Origin: WHTX01 sp038255145
GTDB lineage: Bacteria > Actinomycetota > Acidimicrobiia > Acidimicrobiales > CAIXPF01
Direction of reading: 5' to 3'
DNA: 64,000 nt
NCBI GenBank assembly: GCA_038255145.1
Contig: JBBSLP010000029.1
Span: 1 to 64,000, forward strand
Made by a program: the position numbers and the translations under genes. The notes under the pieces were generated by a model. That model saw only the letters and a list, made by a program, of their open reading frames with translations. It was not told the origin of the DNA and did not search any database. Positions 27,920 through 37,019 of the stretch are shown here, piece by piece; position 1 is the first letter of the stretch, and every line of letters starts with the position of its first letter.

Positions 27920-27952
27920 CCGGTTTCGGCCGTCGGCGGTCGGCCGAACCGG
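27920..27952 (+). terminator. Hairpin terminator after the MaoC gene
   Basis: CCGGTTTCGGCCG and CGGCCGAACCGG pair over 12 bp with one bulged T around an 8-base loop, 2 bases after the stop codon. A smaller hairpin (GTACCG, 3-base loop, CGGTAC at 27963-27977) follows. Confidence 0.6.
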
Positions 27953-28023
27953 ACGCACCGGCGTACCGAGGCGGTACACGGGTGCCTACGGTTCGTGAGA
28001 CCGGCTGGCCCGGCCCGACCGGC

Positions 28024-28067
28024 CCGACCGGCTCGCCCGGTCCGACCGGCTCGCCCGGTCCGACCGG
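28024..28067. repeat. 18-bp tandem repeat in the MaoC-MarR spacer
   Basis: CCGACCGGCTCGCCCGGT is present at 28024-28041 and 28042-28059, followed by CCGACCGG. Related CCGACCGG units precede it. It lies just after the 3' end of the leftward MarR gene. Confidence 0.8.
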
Positions 28068-28073
28068 CGCCCG

Positions 28074-28556
28074 TCAGCGGCTGGTGGGCAGGTGGCGGAG
28101 GCCGATCACGGTGGGGTCGGGTAGGTCGAGGGCGCCCAACACCGTGGCCAGGGCCCGCAGGTCCTCGATCGGCAGGTCCAGGAGCTGCTCGGGCGGTCGG
28201 CCCACCCCGGCCAGCCCGGCGGCCCGGCGTTCCAACCCCAGGGGGGTGAGCCACACCAGCTTGACCCGGCGGTCGGTGGGGGAGGGGCGCCGCTCGGCCA
28301 GGCCCAGCTGCTCCAGGCGGTCGATGCGGGTGGTGACCCACGACGGGTCGCAGGACCAGTGCTCGGCCAGGTCGCGCTGGGCGATGCCGCGGTCGGGCTG
28401 GAGGTGGAACAACGACAGCAGGTCGCTCATGTGCAGGCCGAGCTGAGCGGCCACCTCCTCGCGCCGGCCCTGCTGGGACAGGAACAAGCGGGCCACCTGG
28501 CCCCAGGCCGCCGCGGCCAGCCGGGTGGCCTCTTCGATGTCGGCAGGCGGCGCCAT
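28074..28556 (-). CDS. MarR-family transcriptional regulator
   Basis: The protein has 160 residues with the central winged helix (about 35-115): MSDLLSLFHLQPDRGIAQRDLAEHWSCDPSWVTTRIDRLEQLGLAERRPSPTDRRVKLVWLT. The DRR wing motif and the N- and C-terminal dimerisation helices are present. ATG 28556 is chosen over an in-frame TTG at 28574. It diverges from the DrrAB-type exporter genes with 91 bases between, the standard arrangement for a MarR repressor of an efflux system. Ligand unknown. Confidence 0.9.
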   Translation of the reverse strand: MAPPADIEEATRLAAAAWGQVARLFLSQQGRREEVAAQLGLHMSDLLSLFHLQPDRGIAQRDLAEHWSCDPSWVTTRIDRLEQLGLAERRPSPTDRRVKLVWLTPLGLERRAAGLAGVGRPPEQLLDLPIEDLRALATVLGALDLPDPTVIGLRHLPTSR

Positions 28557-28561
28557 GGTGG

Positions 28562-28617
28562 CAAGGTTAGCCAATGGTTGGGAACAATCAACCTTTGCAG
28601 TCGGTCAATGCTTGACA
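28562..28617. promoter_or_regulatory. MarR-exporter divergent promoter with inverted repeat
   Basis: The region is unusually AT-rich for this window. CAAGGTT (28562-28568) faces AACCTTTG (28590-28597), with an inner TTG/CAA symmetry between, a plausible MarR operator. TTGACA at 28612-28617 is a perfect -35 hexamer for the exporter, although no good -10 is seen before ATG 28648. Operator function is inferred. Confidence 0.45.
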
Positions 28618-28647
28618 CCTCTCAAGGATGGGGCGCAGCATGGCCCC

Positions 28648-29664
28648 ATGTCCGAACCTGCCATCGAGGCATCCGGGCTCACGAAGCGCTTCGGCGACGT
28701 CGTGGCCCTCGACGGCGTCGACCTGAGCGTGGCCCCGGGCACGGTCTACGGGCTGCTCGGCCCCAACGGCGCCGGTAAGACCACCACGGTCCGCGTCCTG
28801 ACCACCATCGTGAAGCCCGACGCCGGCCGGGCCCACGTCCTCGGCTTCGACGTGGTCACCGACGCCCAGGCGGTGCGGGCCAACATCGGACTGGCCGGCC
28901 AGTACGCGGCGGTCGACGAGCAGCTGACCGGGAGGGAGAACCTCGAGCTCGTGGGCCAGCTCAGCCACCAGCCCCGCCGGTTGGTCAAGGCCAGGGCCGT
29001 TGAGCTCCTCGAGCGCTTCGGTCTCACCCACGCCGCGGACCGCACCCTCAAGACCTACTCCGGGGGCATGCGCCGCCGCCTCGACCTGGCCGCCTCCCTG
29101 GTCCACCGGCCACCGATCCTCTTCCTCGACGAACCCACCACCGGCCTCGATCCCAAGAGCCGCAACGACCTGTGGGACCTCATCCGCGAACTGGTGGCCG
29201 ACGGCACCACCCTGCTGCTCACCACGCAGTACCTGGAAGAGGCCGACCAGTTGGCTGACCGCATCGCCGTCATCGACCGGGGCAAGGTCATCGCCGAGGG
29301 CACGGCGTCCGAGCTGAAGGCCCAGATGGGGGCCACCGTCCTCGAGGTGGGCTTCGCCGACGTCGCCTCGGCCCGGGCCGCGCTGGCCACGATGTCCACG
29401 GTGGTGGCCGGGGCCGAGGTCGACGGCACCCTGGTGCGGGCCCCGGTGGCCGACGGCGCCCGCACGGCCATGGAGGTGCTGCGGGCCATGGACGCGGCGG
29501 GTCTCGAGGTGGGCGGGCTGACCGTGCGGGAGCCAAGCCTCGACGACGTGTTCCTCAAGCTCACCGGCCGCCGGGCCGAGGAGGTGATCCCGTCGGGCGC
29601 CGATGGTTCCGACGGTGCCGACGTTCCCCCCACTGCCACCGCCGCTTCCGGAGGCCACCGATGA
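28648..29664 (+). CDS. ABC exporter ATP-binding protein (DrrA type)
   Basis: The protein has 338 residues. Walker A GPNGAGKTT is at 38-46, the signature YSGGMRRRLDLA at about 136, Walker B LFLDEPTTGLD at about 156 and the switch His region LLLTTQYLEEADQLADRIAVID. The C-terminal extension (about 230-320, VREPSLDDVFLKLTGRRAEE) is the DrrA-family regulatory domain of daunorubicin-type exporters. The extra Ala/Thr-rich tail is weakly conserved. Its stop overlaps the permease start as ATGA. It is probably repressed by the divergent MarR regulator. Confidence 0.94.
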   Translation: MSEPAIEASGLTKRFGDVVALDGVDLSVAPGTVYGLLGPNGAGKTTTVRVLTTIVKPDAGRAHVLGFDVVTDAQAVRANIGLAGQYAAVDEQLTGRENLELVGQLSHQPRRLVKARAVELLERFGLTHAADRTLKTYSGGMRRRLDLAASLVHRPPILFLDEPTTGLDPKSRNDLWDLIRELVADGTTLLLTTQYLEEADQLADRIAVIDRGKVIAEGTASELKAQMGATVLEVGFADVASARAALATMSTVVAGAEVDGTLVRAPVADGARTAMEVLRAMDAAGLEVGGLTVREPSLDDVFLKLTGRRAEEVIPSGADGSDGADVPPTATAASGGHR

Positions 29665-30563
29665 CCACCGCCGACCCCACCGCTGACGCTTCGTCGGTGA
29701 CCGCAGGTGCCACCAGCGCCGGCCGCACCGCCATGGCTCCCGTCGACGTGGCTGAAGGCTCCCGCCTGACCTGGGCGGTTCGCGACACCGCGGCCCTGGC
29801 CCGGCGCAACCTGTTGCACTACACCCGGGTGCCCCAGCTCCTCGTGTTCACCTTCATCCAGCCCATCATGTTCGTGCTGCTGTTCCGCTACGTGTTCGGT
29901 GGGGCGGTGAACGTGCCCGGGCTGGCCTACGTCGACTACCTGATGCCAGGCATCTTCGGCCAGGTCGTCGTGTTCGGGGCCATCGCCACCGCCATCGGCC
30001 TGGCCGAGGACCTGGGCAGCGGCATCATCGAGCGCTTCCGCTCCCTGCCCATGGCCCGCATGGCCGTGCTCGGCGGGCGCACGGCGGCCGACCTGCTGCG
30101 CAACACCGGGGTCGTGCTGGTGATGCTGCTCGTGGGCATGGCCGTGGGCTTCCGCCCCGACGGTGGCGTGTTGGGGGTGGTGGCCGGCCTGGTGCTGGCC
30201 CTGGCCTTCGCCTTCGCCCTGTCGTGGGTGATGGCCTTCGTCGGCCTCAAGGTGGCCAACGCCGAAGCCGCCCAGGCCGTGTCGTTCCCGCTCCTGTTCC
30301 CGCTGACCTTCGCCTCGGCGGCGTTCGTGCCCGTGAACTCGATGCCGGGCTGGCTGCAGGTCTTCGCCGCCCACCAGCCCGTCACCGTCGTGGTCAACGC
30401 CGTGCGCGGCCTCATGTTGGGATCGGACACCGCCCACCAGCTCCAGCAGGCCGGCGTGTTCAACACCTCGACCAGCGGTTACGTGCTCCAGAGCCTGGCC
30501 TGGATCGCCGCCATCCTCGCCGTGTTCGTCCCCCTGGCCATCCGCACCTACAACCGCAGCTGA
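29661..30563 (+). CDS. ABC exporter permease (DrrB/ABC-2 type)
   Basis: The protein has 300 residues. About 45 N-terminal residues are Ala/Thr-rich and cytoplasmic. The ABC-2 membrane domain has six helices, beginning LLVFTFIQPIMFVLLFRYVFGG and including LMPGIFGQVVVFGAIATAIGLAEDLGSGIIERFRSLPMAR, the coupling-helix motif. It ends in WLQVFAAHQPVTVVVNAVRGLMLG and a last helix. Translation is coupled to the ATPase by ATGA. Together they should form a multidrug or lipid exporter. A 32-base hairpin 9 bases after the stop is the likely terminator. Confidence 0.94.
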   Translation: MTTADPTADASSVTAGATSAGRTAMAPVDVAEGSRLTWAVRDTAALARRNLLHYTRVPQLLVFTFIQPIMFVLLFRYVFGGAVNVPGLAYVDYLMPGIFGQVVVFGAIATAIGLAEDLGSGIIERFRSLPMARMAVLGGRTAADLLRNTGVVLVMLLVGMAVGFRPDGGVLGVVAGLVLALAFAFALSWVMAFVGLKVANAEAAQAVSFPLLFPLTFASAAFVPVNSMPGWLQVFAAHQPVTVVVNAVRGLMLGSDTAHQLQQAGVFNTSTSGYVLQSLAWIAAILAVFVPLAIRTYNRS

Positions 30564-31003
30564 TCTCGCGCCGTTCGGCCGATTCGGTACCGATTCGGCC
30601 GAACAGCGCCGGGTCGTGACATGGGGCCGGCGGGCGCGCCGGGGCAGAGGTCACTCGCAGCGGTCCTCGGCGAGGACGTCTGCCACCGGTCCGGTGGCAC
30701 GATGGCGGTCCACCGGCTCGAGGCCCTCGGTTGTCGCCGGCGTGGCCCAGCGGTGGTGGGAGCCGCGGTCGTCGACGAGGCCGTGGCCGCAGTGGTGCTC
30801 GCCGCGGTCGAGGCCGTCGTGCCTGCCGTGCTGCCGGTCGACCCGGTGCTCCCACTGGCGGTGGCCGAGGCCGCGTTGGAGCTGTCCGTCGAGCACCCGG
30901 CCAGCAGCAGTCCGGCACCGGCGGCGGCCATCCCCGTCAGTCCGAGGAAGCGACGTCGGGGCAGGGGACCGGTGGGGGACAGGTCGGTGGGGGAACGATC
31001 CAT
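30548..31003 (-). CDS. Tat-exported lipoprotein, probably truncated
   Basis: The N-terminus has a twin-arginine-type RRRFLGLTGMAAAGAGLLLAGC with a lipobox (Cys near residue 41), then a long Ser/Thr/Ala/Gly linker (about 42-85). After TTAAPTTAG the reading turns into an Arg-rich sequence of shadow character. The last codons overlap the convergent permease gene and its terminator. The expected folded domain is missing, so the gene has probably lost its 3' part by deletion or frameshift. A neighbouring frame carries a more protein-like stretch (ATTEGLEPVDR, PVADVLAEDRCE). The domain identity is unknown. Confidence 0.45.
   Translation of the reverse strand: MDRSPTDLSPTGPLPRRRFLGLTGMAAAGAGLLLAGCSTDSSNAASATASGSTGSTGSTAGTTASTAASTTAATASSTTAAPTTAGPRRRQPRASSRWTAIVPPDRWQTSSPRTAASDLCPGAPAGPMSRPGAVRPNRYRIGRTARDQLRL
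30573..30604. terminator. 32-base GTTC...GAAC hairpin between convergent genes
   Basis: The arms GTTCGGCCGATTCGG and CCGATTCGGCCGAAC pair across a 2-base centre with one T-T mismatch. GCGC on both outer flanks can extend the stem. It sits right after the DrrB-type permease stop. The same design recurs at 33818-33849 with compensating base changes. Confidence 0.7.
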
Positions 31004-31071
31004 GGCCGCAGCCAGCCGCAGCCATTCGGGAGTTCCCTGTGCATCGGCTGCGAGGTCCCCGAGTCGACGGC

Positions 31072-31722
31072 TCAGTCCCTGGTCGCCCTCAGGGTGAAGG
31101 TCAGGGGGATGCGGGGGCGCCCCGGGGGCAGCAGGTAGCGGCCGTCGTCGTCGGGCACCAGCCAGTCGAAGCGGGGGAAGACGGTCCAATCGTGCTCGAC
31201 GAAGGTCTCGACCCGCACGTCGTCATCGGCCAGGGCCCACGCCAGGGGGTGGCCGTCGTGCAGGTACAGCCGACCCCCGGGGCGGAGCAGGGCGGCGACC
31301 TGGCCGGCCCACGCCTCGACGCTGGGCAGCCAGCACAAGGCGCCGAGGCTCACGTAGACCAGGTCGAAGGTGGCCGGGGCCAGGGCGTCGGCGGCGTGGA
31401 GGACGTCGGCCTCCACGAAGGTGGCCCGGTCGGCCAGGCCGGTGCGCTGGGCCAGGTCGCGGGCGGTGGCCACGGCTGCGGAGGAGAAGTCGAGACCGAC
31501 CACGCGGGCGCCGTCGTGGGCCAGGGCCAGGCTGTCGAGCCCGAAGTGGCACTGCAGGTGCACGATGTCGAGCCCGGCCACGGGCCCGAGGACCTCGGTC
31601 TCCCACACGTGCCGCGTCCGGGGCTGGGCCATGAACCCCTCGACGTCGTAGAACGACGAGGCCACGTGGAGGGGCACCCGGTCGTCCCAGTTGGCCCGGT
31701 TGGCGACCAGCCGAGGATCCAT
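31072..31722 (-). CDS. SAM-dependent methyltransferase, internally deleted
   Basis: The protein has 216 residues where relatives have about 265-280. It starts MDPRLVANRANWDDRVPLHV, typical of this group. It has motif I (IVHLQCHFGLDSLALAHDGARVVGLDFS), TFDLVYVSLGALCWLPSVEAWA and LYLHDGHPLAWAL. Then VRVETFVEHDWTVFPRFDWLV follows at once, skipping about 45 residues that normally hold the E-W-N-H-type segment. The ending RPRIPLTFTLRATRD is intact. The frame is kept, so a shortened protein may be made, but the substrate-binding region is affected. Start ATG 31722. Confidence 0.8.
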   Translation of the reverse strand: MDPRLVANRANWDDRVPLHVASSFYDVEGFMAQPRTRHVWETEVLGPVAGLDIVHLQCHFGLDSLALAHDGARVVGLDFSSAAVATARDLAQRTGLADRATFVEADVLHAADALAPATFDLVYVSLGALCWLPSVEAWAGQVAALLRPGGRLYLHDGHPLAWALADDDVRVETFVEHDWTVFPRFDWLVPDDDGRYLLPPGRPRIPLTFTLRATRD

Positions 31723-31770
31723 GGCCGGGAAGGCTAGACCGGGCCGTTGCGCAGGTCGGACGGGTTTCCG

Positions 31771-32112
31771 CTAGGGCTCGACGACGATCCAGCCCCGACG
31801 TTGCAGCTCGGCGGCGAGCTGGGCGTCGGGTAGGGCGCGGATGGCCCGATCGGCCGCGGTCAGTCGGACCGGAGGGGCAGCGGGCTCGGCGTCATCGCCC
31901 TCACCGCCGACGCCTTCCGCCGCCTCCTGCAGCTGCTCGACGAAGGCGGCCACCTCGTCACGGGTGAACTTGCCCGCGGCCTGGCGCTGGGTGAAGCCCA
32001 TGGGGCCCCGTGCCTCGCGGAAATCGGCGTGGCCGGCGTCCTGGAGCAGCGCGAGCAGCTCCTGCACTTCCCTGGCCCCCGCCGGAGGACCTGACTGCTT
32101 GCCGAAGGCCAT
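31771..32112 (-). CDS. Hypothetical protein, 113 residues
   Basis: The protein starts MAFGKQSGPPAGAREVQELLALLQDAGHADFREARGP. It has a Gln-Arg-Gln-rich middle, an acidic linker and a small C-terminal helix pair (DAQLAAELQRRGWIVVEP). It is conserved-looking in Acidimicrobiia/actinobacteria to my eye, but I cannot name it. No membrane segment or signal. ATG 32112 is preferred over the longer open frame to 32154. The last 30 residues resemble a small DNA- or peptide-binding module, which is guesswork. Confidence 0.6.
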   Translation of the reverse strand: MAFGKQSGPPAGAREVQELLALLQDAGHADFREARGPMGFTQRQAAGKFTRDEVAAFVEQLQEAAEGVGGEGDDAEPAAPPVRLTAADRAIRALPDAQLAAELQRRGWIVVEP

Positions 32113-32239
32113 GTGCCGCCAGTCTGGCCCACGGGCCCGCCGCGCCGGTGTCACCGCCGGGGGCGGAGTTGGCCTACCAGCGACACACCTTGGCCTCCCG
32201 GCTGTGCCCGTGACCGGGCCCCGTCCGTACCGTCGGCGC

Positions 32240-32273
32240 GGAGGACTGTCCTCCTGGCGACACAGGACGTCCT
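32240..32273. promoter_or_regulatory. Two palindromes upstream of the ABC fragment
   Basis: GGAGGAC-T-GTCCTCC (32240-32254) and AGGACGTCCT (32264-32273) share the AGGAC/GTCCT half-site and lie about 40-65 bases before the start of the ABC transporter fragment. They look like a two-site operator. No regulator can be assigned. Confidence 0.35.
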
Positions 32274-32308
32274 CTGCGCTGTCGCTGCACCGCCCGGCCC
32301 CGCCTACC

Positions 32309-32648
32309 TTGTCGGCCGCGGGCTACTCCGGTCCCGCCGGGGCGCCCGCCACCGGCCGAAGCGTGCTCGGCGGCGTCCCTCGCCAGCAGCGCCGGCGAAC
32401 CGTGGTCTCCGTCGCGCTGCTGTCGTCCTGCCAGGTGGCCGAGGCCATGGTCCCCGTGCTGGTGGGCATCGTGCTCGACAGGGCCGCGGCCACCGGTGAG
32501 GTCAGCTCCCTGCTGTGGGGGGTGGCGGGCATGGCGTTGCTCTTCGCCGTGCTCACCAACTCGTACCGCTGGGCGGCCCGGGTCATCGTCAAGGGCACCG
32601 AGGCCGCCGCCCTCGACCTGCGGTTGGCCGTGACCCGCCAGGTGCTAG
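32309..32648 (+). pseudogene. ABC exporter transmembrane domain, N-terminal fragment
   Basis: From a TTG at 32309 the frame reads the first helices of a fused ABC exporter: RTVVSVALLSSCQVAEAMVPVLVGIVLDRA, then LLWGVAGMALLFAVLTNSYRWAARVIVKGTEAAALDLRLAVTRQVL. At about 32648 similarity ends abruptly inside the second helix pair, and the frame runs into the antisense of the neighbouring hypothetical gene. The remaining membrane helices and the whole ATPase domain are gone. The cut falls next to a gene fragment of a type often carried near insertion sequences. Confidence 0.6.
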
Positions 32649-32660
32649 TGGTGCCGCGCC

Positions 32661-32930
32661 TTAGTTCGTCGGTGTATCGGGGAGCCAGGCGGTGGGGTGG
32701 TGGAGGTAGAGGCCGCCGGCGCAGTCGAGGGCTTCTTCGGCGGTGCCGGCGGTCATGCCGTTGGGGAGGAAGTTGTCCTGGTAGTCGTCATGGCTGGCCC
32801 GGTAGAGGGCGAAGCCCCAGGTGTGGGCTGATCCGCCGTAGCGGAGGCGGCACAGCTTGAGGACGGTCCCGTCGGGGTAGCGGCCATCGAGGTAGGCGAC
32901 CTGGTGGTGTGGAACGTGGGCTACGAGCCC
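32661..32930 (-). CDS. Conserved hypothetical protein, 5' end uncertain
   Basis: The core HQVAYLDGRYPDGTVLKLCRLRYGGSAHTWGFALYRASHDDYQDNFLPNGMTAGTAEEALDCAGGLYL, ending LPDTPTN and stop, belongs to a small actinobacterial family I have seen near mobile genes. Its function is unknown. The frame is open to ATG 32999, which would give 112 residues with an N-terminal CPAC motif. That start overlaps the TetR start and its operator palindrome, so the first residues may be fortuitous and the gene truncated. It lies directly beside the cut end of the ABC fragment. Confidence 0.55.
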   Translation of the reverse strand, partial: GLVAHVPHHQVAYLDGRYPDGTVLKLCRLRYGGSAHTWGFALYRASHDDYQDNFLPNGMTAGTAEEALDCAGGLYLHHPTAWLPDTPTN

Positions 32931-32970
32931 GACTGCGGGCCGAGTCACCCGCCCGCCGGTGCACGCGGGG

Positions 32971-32984
32971 CATACGTACGTATG
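32971..32984. promoter_or_regulatory. Perfect 14-bp palindrome upstream of the TetR gene
   Basis: CATACGTACGTATG is its own reverse complement and ends 8 bases before the TetR ATG at 32993. Position and symmetry fit an autoregulatory TetR operator. It is distinctly AT-rich compared with its surroundings. Confidence 0.6.
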
Positions 32985-32992
32985 ATCCAGAC

Positions 32993-33613
32993 ATGGCACC
33001 AGTGGATCCGGGGACCCGGGAACGGCTGCTGCTGGCCACCCGCCAGTCCATCCGCGACCTGGGTCTGCCCGCGACCACGGCCCGGCAGATCGTGGGCCGG
33101 GCCGGGGCCAACCTGGCCGCCATCCCCTACCACTTCGGGTCCAAGGACGCCCTGGTCACCGAGGCGCTGGTGGCCGAGGCCCGCGAACTGATCGGCCCCG
33201 TGTTCGAGCTGCTGGGCAGCGACCGGGCGCCCACCGAACGGGCCACCGCGGCCGTGGTCCTGCTCAACGAGCTGTTCGAGACGAACCGGGGCCAGGTCCC
33301 CGTGTACCTCGCTGCCCTTGCCGCCACCCCCCACACACCGGGGGTGAGCGACGAGCTGGCCGTGTTGTGGCGCGAGGTGCGGGGCCGGCTGGCCGCGGAT
33401 GTGGCCGCCCAGCGCGACGCCGGCCTGCTGGCGGCCTGGGTCGACCCCGAGGCCATGGCGGCGCTGATCCTGGCCCTGGTCAACGGGGTGGTGGTGGCCG
33501 CGGCCGTCGATCCCGAGGGGCCGGGGCACCGGGCCGTGGCCAGCCAGTTCCTGGCGTTGTTGCTGTCGGCGTTCGCCGGCCCGCCGGGCCGGGACGGCCC
33601 TGGGGAGGGGTGA
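32993..33613 (+). CDS. TetR/AcrR-family transcriptional regulator
   Basis: The protein has 206 residues. The N-terminal helix-turn-helix (about 8-55) reads RERLLLATRQSIRDLGLPATTARQIVGRAGANLAAIPYHFGSKDALVTEAL. The rest is the all-helical ligand-binding/dimerisation domain. Start ATG 32993 follows a perfect palindrome (32971-32984) likely to be its own operator. It stops one base before the next small gene. What it controls besides itself is unclear: the divergent hypothetical gene and the downstream membrane peptide are the only candidates nearby. Confidence 0.92.
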   Translation: MAPVDPGTRERLLLATRQSIRDLGLPATTARQIVGRAGANLAAIPYHFGSKDALVTEALVAEARELIGPVFELLGSDRAPTERATAAVVLLNELFETNRGQVPVYLAALAATPHTPGVSDELAVLWREVRGRLAADVAAQRDAGLLAAWVDPEAMAALILALVNGVVVAAAVDPEGPGHRAVASQFLALLLSAFAGPPGRDGPGEG

Positions 33614-33847
33614 GTGGTGCGGCTGCGGTCGGAGGCGACGTTCGCCGCGGTGTCGGTTGGCGAGGTGCGCACGACGTCGTCCCGGGTCACGCTGATCGAG
33701 GCCGAAGGGGAGGGGATCGTGGTGCTGCTGCTGGTGCCGGTGGTCATCGCCCTGGTGGCCGTGCTGGCCGGGCGGGCGCTCCCATCCCCCCAGCACCCTG
33801 ACCTGCGACGACGCCCCGTTCAGGCGATTCGCTGTCGATTCGCCTGA
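33614..33847 (+). CDS. Small single-pass membrane protein
   Basis: The protein has 77 residues from GTG 33614, immediately after the TetR stop, so it is almost certainly co-transcribed. Residues about 34-54 (GIVVLLLVPVVIALVAVLAG) form one transmembrane helix after a Ser/Thr/Val-rich outside-type segment. The last 20 residues run through the hairpin at 33818-33849 and are Arg-rich, so the natural end may have been lost. Similar short membrane peptides follow regulators in actinobacteria, but no function is known. Confidence 0.5.
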   Translation: MVRLRSEATFAAVSVGEVRTTSSRVTLIEAEGEGIVVLLLVPVVIALVAVLAGRALPSPQHPDLRRRPVQAIRCRFA

Positions 33848-33849
33848 AC
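33818..33849. terminator. 32-base GTTC...GAAC hairpin, covarying with the one at 30573
   Basis: Arms GTTCAGGCGATTCGC and TCGATTCGCCTGAAC form a stem with the same 32-base length, the same outer GTTC/GAAC and the same internal GATTCG steps as the earlier hairpin. It lies at the end of the small membrane protein gene and upstream of the PEP carboxylase gene. A terminator or a processed RNA structure is likely. Confidence 0.65.
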
Positions 33850-33979
33850 AGGTCGGCGCCCTACCCCCCCAACGCTGCCGCTCGAGGCGTCCGCCGGCCC
33901 GGCCGCCCGCCACCCCGGCCGCCCGGCCTGGCCCGTCCGGCGCGGTGCACGGTGAACGGCGTCACCTACCCTGCGGGCC

Positions 33980-36724
<2,745 letters not shown>

Positions 36725-36732
36725 TCGGCCAC

Positions 36733-36767
36733 GTTCAGGCTGCGCCCAGACCGAGGCCGCGCTGAAC
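36733..36767 (+). terminator. Hairpin after ppc
   Basis: GTTCAG...CTGAAC forms the outer stem, with further GC pairing inside (GGCTGCG against CGCG), 8 bases after the ppc stop. It shares the outer GTTC/GAAC with the hairpins at 30573 and 33818 but not their centre. Confidence 0.5.
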
Positions 36768-36770
36768 GGC

Positions 36771-36905
36771 ATGAGCGAGGACGTGCTGTACAAGTTCATG
36801 GCGTCGGTGTGCAAGGCCACCGGCTCCGTCGCCAAGTACAAGGTCGGCAACGACTCCTGTGGAGTGGATCGCTCGCCCCCGGCCCCGCCCTGGCGTGGAT
36901 GGTGA
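36771..36905 (+). CDS. Small Cys-containing peptide gene, probably frameshifted
   Basis: ATG 36771 opens a 44-codon frame, MSEDVLYKFMASVCKATGSVAKYKVGNDSC, after which the sequence turns Pro/Arg-rich. Another frame over the same end reads LAPGPALAWMVTQGCIPA and stops at 36926-36928. That suggests that the original peptide was about 50 residues with a hydrophobic, Cys-containing tail. The first 30 residues have strong coding character. It could be a small structural or secreted peptide; no ribosome-binding site is obvious. It fills the spacer between ppc and the Ldh-type gene. Confidence 0.35.
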   Translation: MSEDVLYKFMASVCKATGSVAKYKVGNDSCGVDRSPPAPPWRGW

Positions 36906-37019
36906 CCCAGGGCTGCATTCCGGCCTGATCCCGCGCCGCTTGCGGTGCCCGACCAGCTGGGACAGGCTCCGGAGATGAGCGCGGACACCAGCGGAGAGCG
37001 GCAGCGGGGGATCCCGACC

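Noticed and set aside
27982..28446. Plus-strand frame with collagen-like Gly-Pro-Thr repeats (GPTGSPGPTGSPGPTG)
   Set aside because: The Gly-x-y pattern is just the translation of the 18-bp tandem repeat; the rest of the frame is antisense to the well-supported MarR gene and has no start context.
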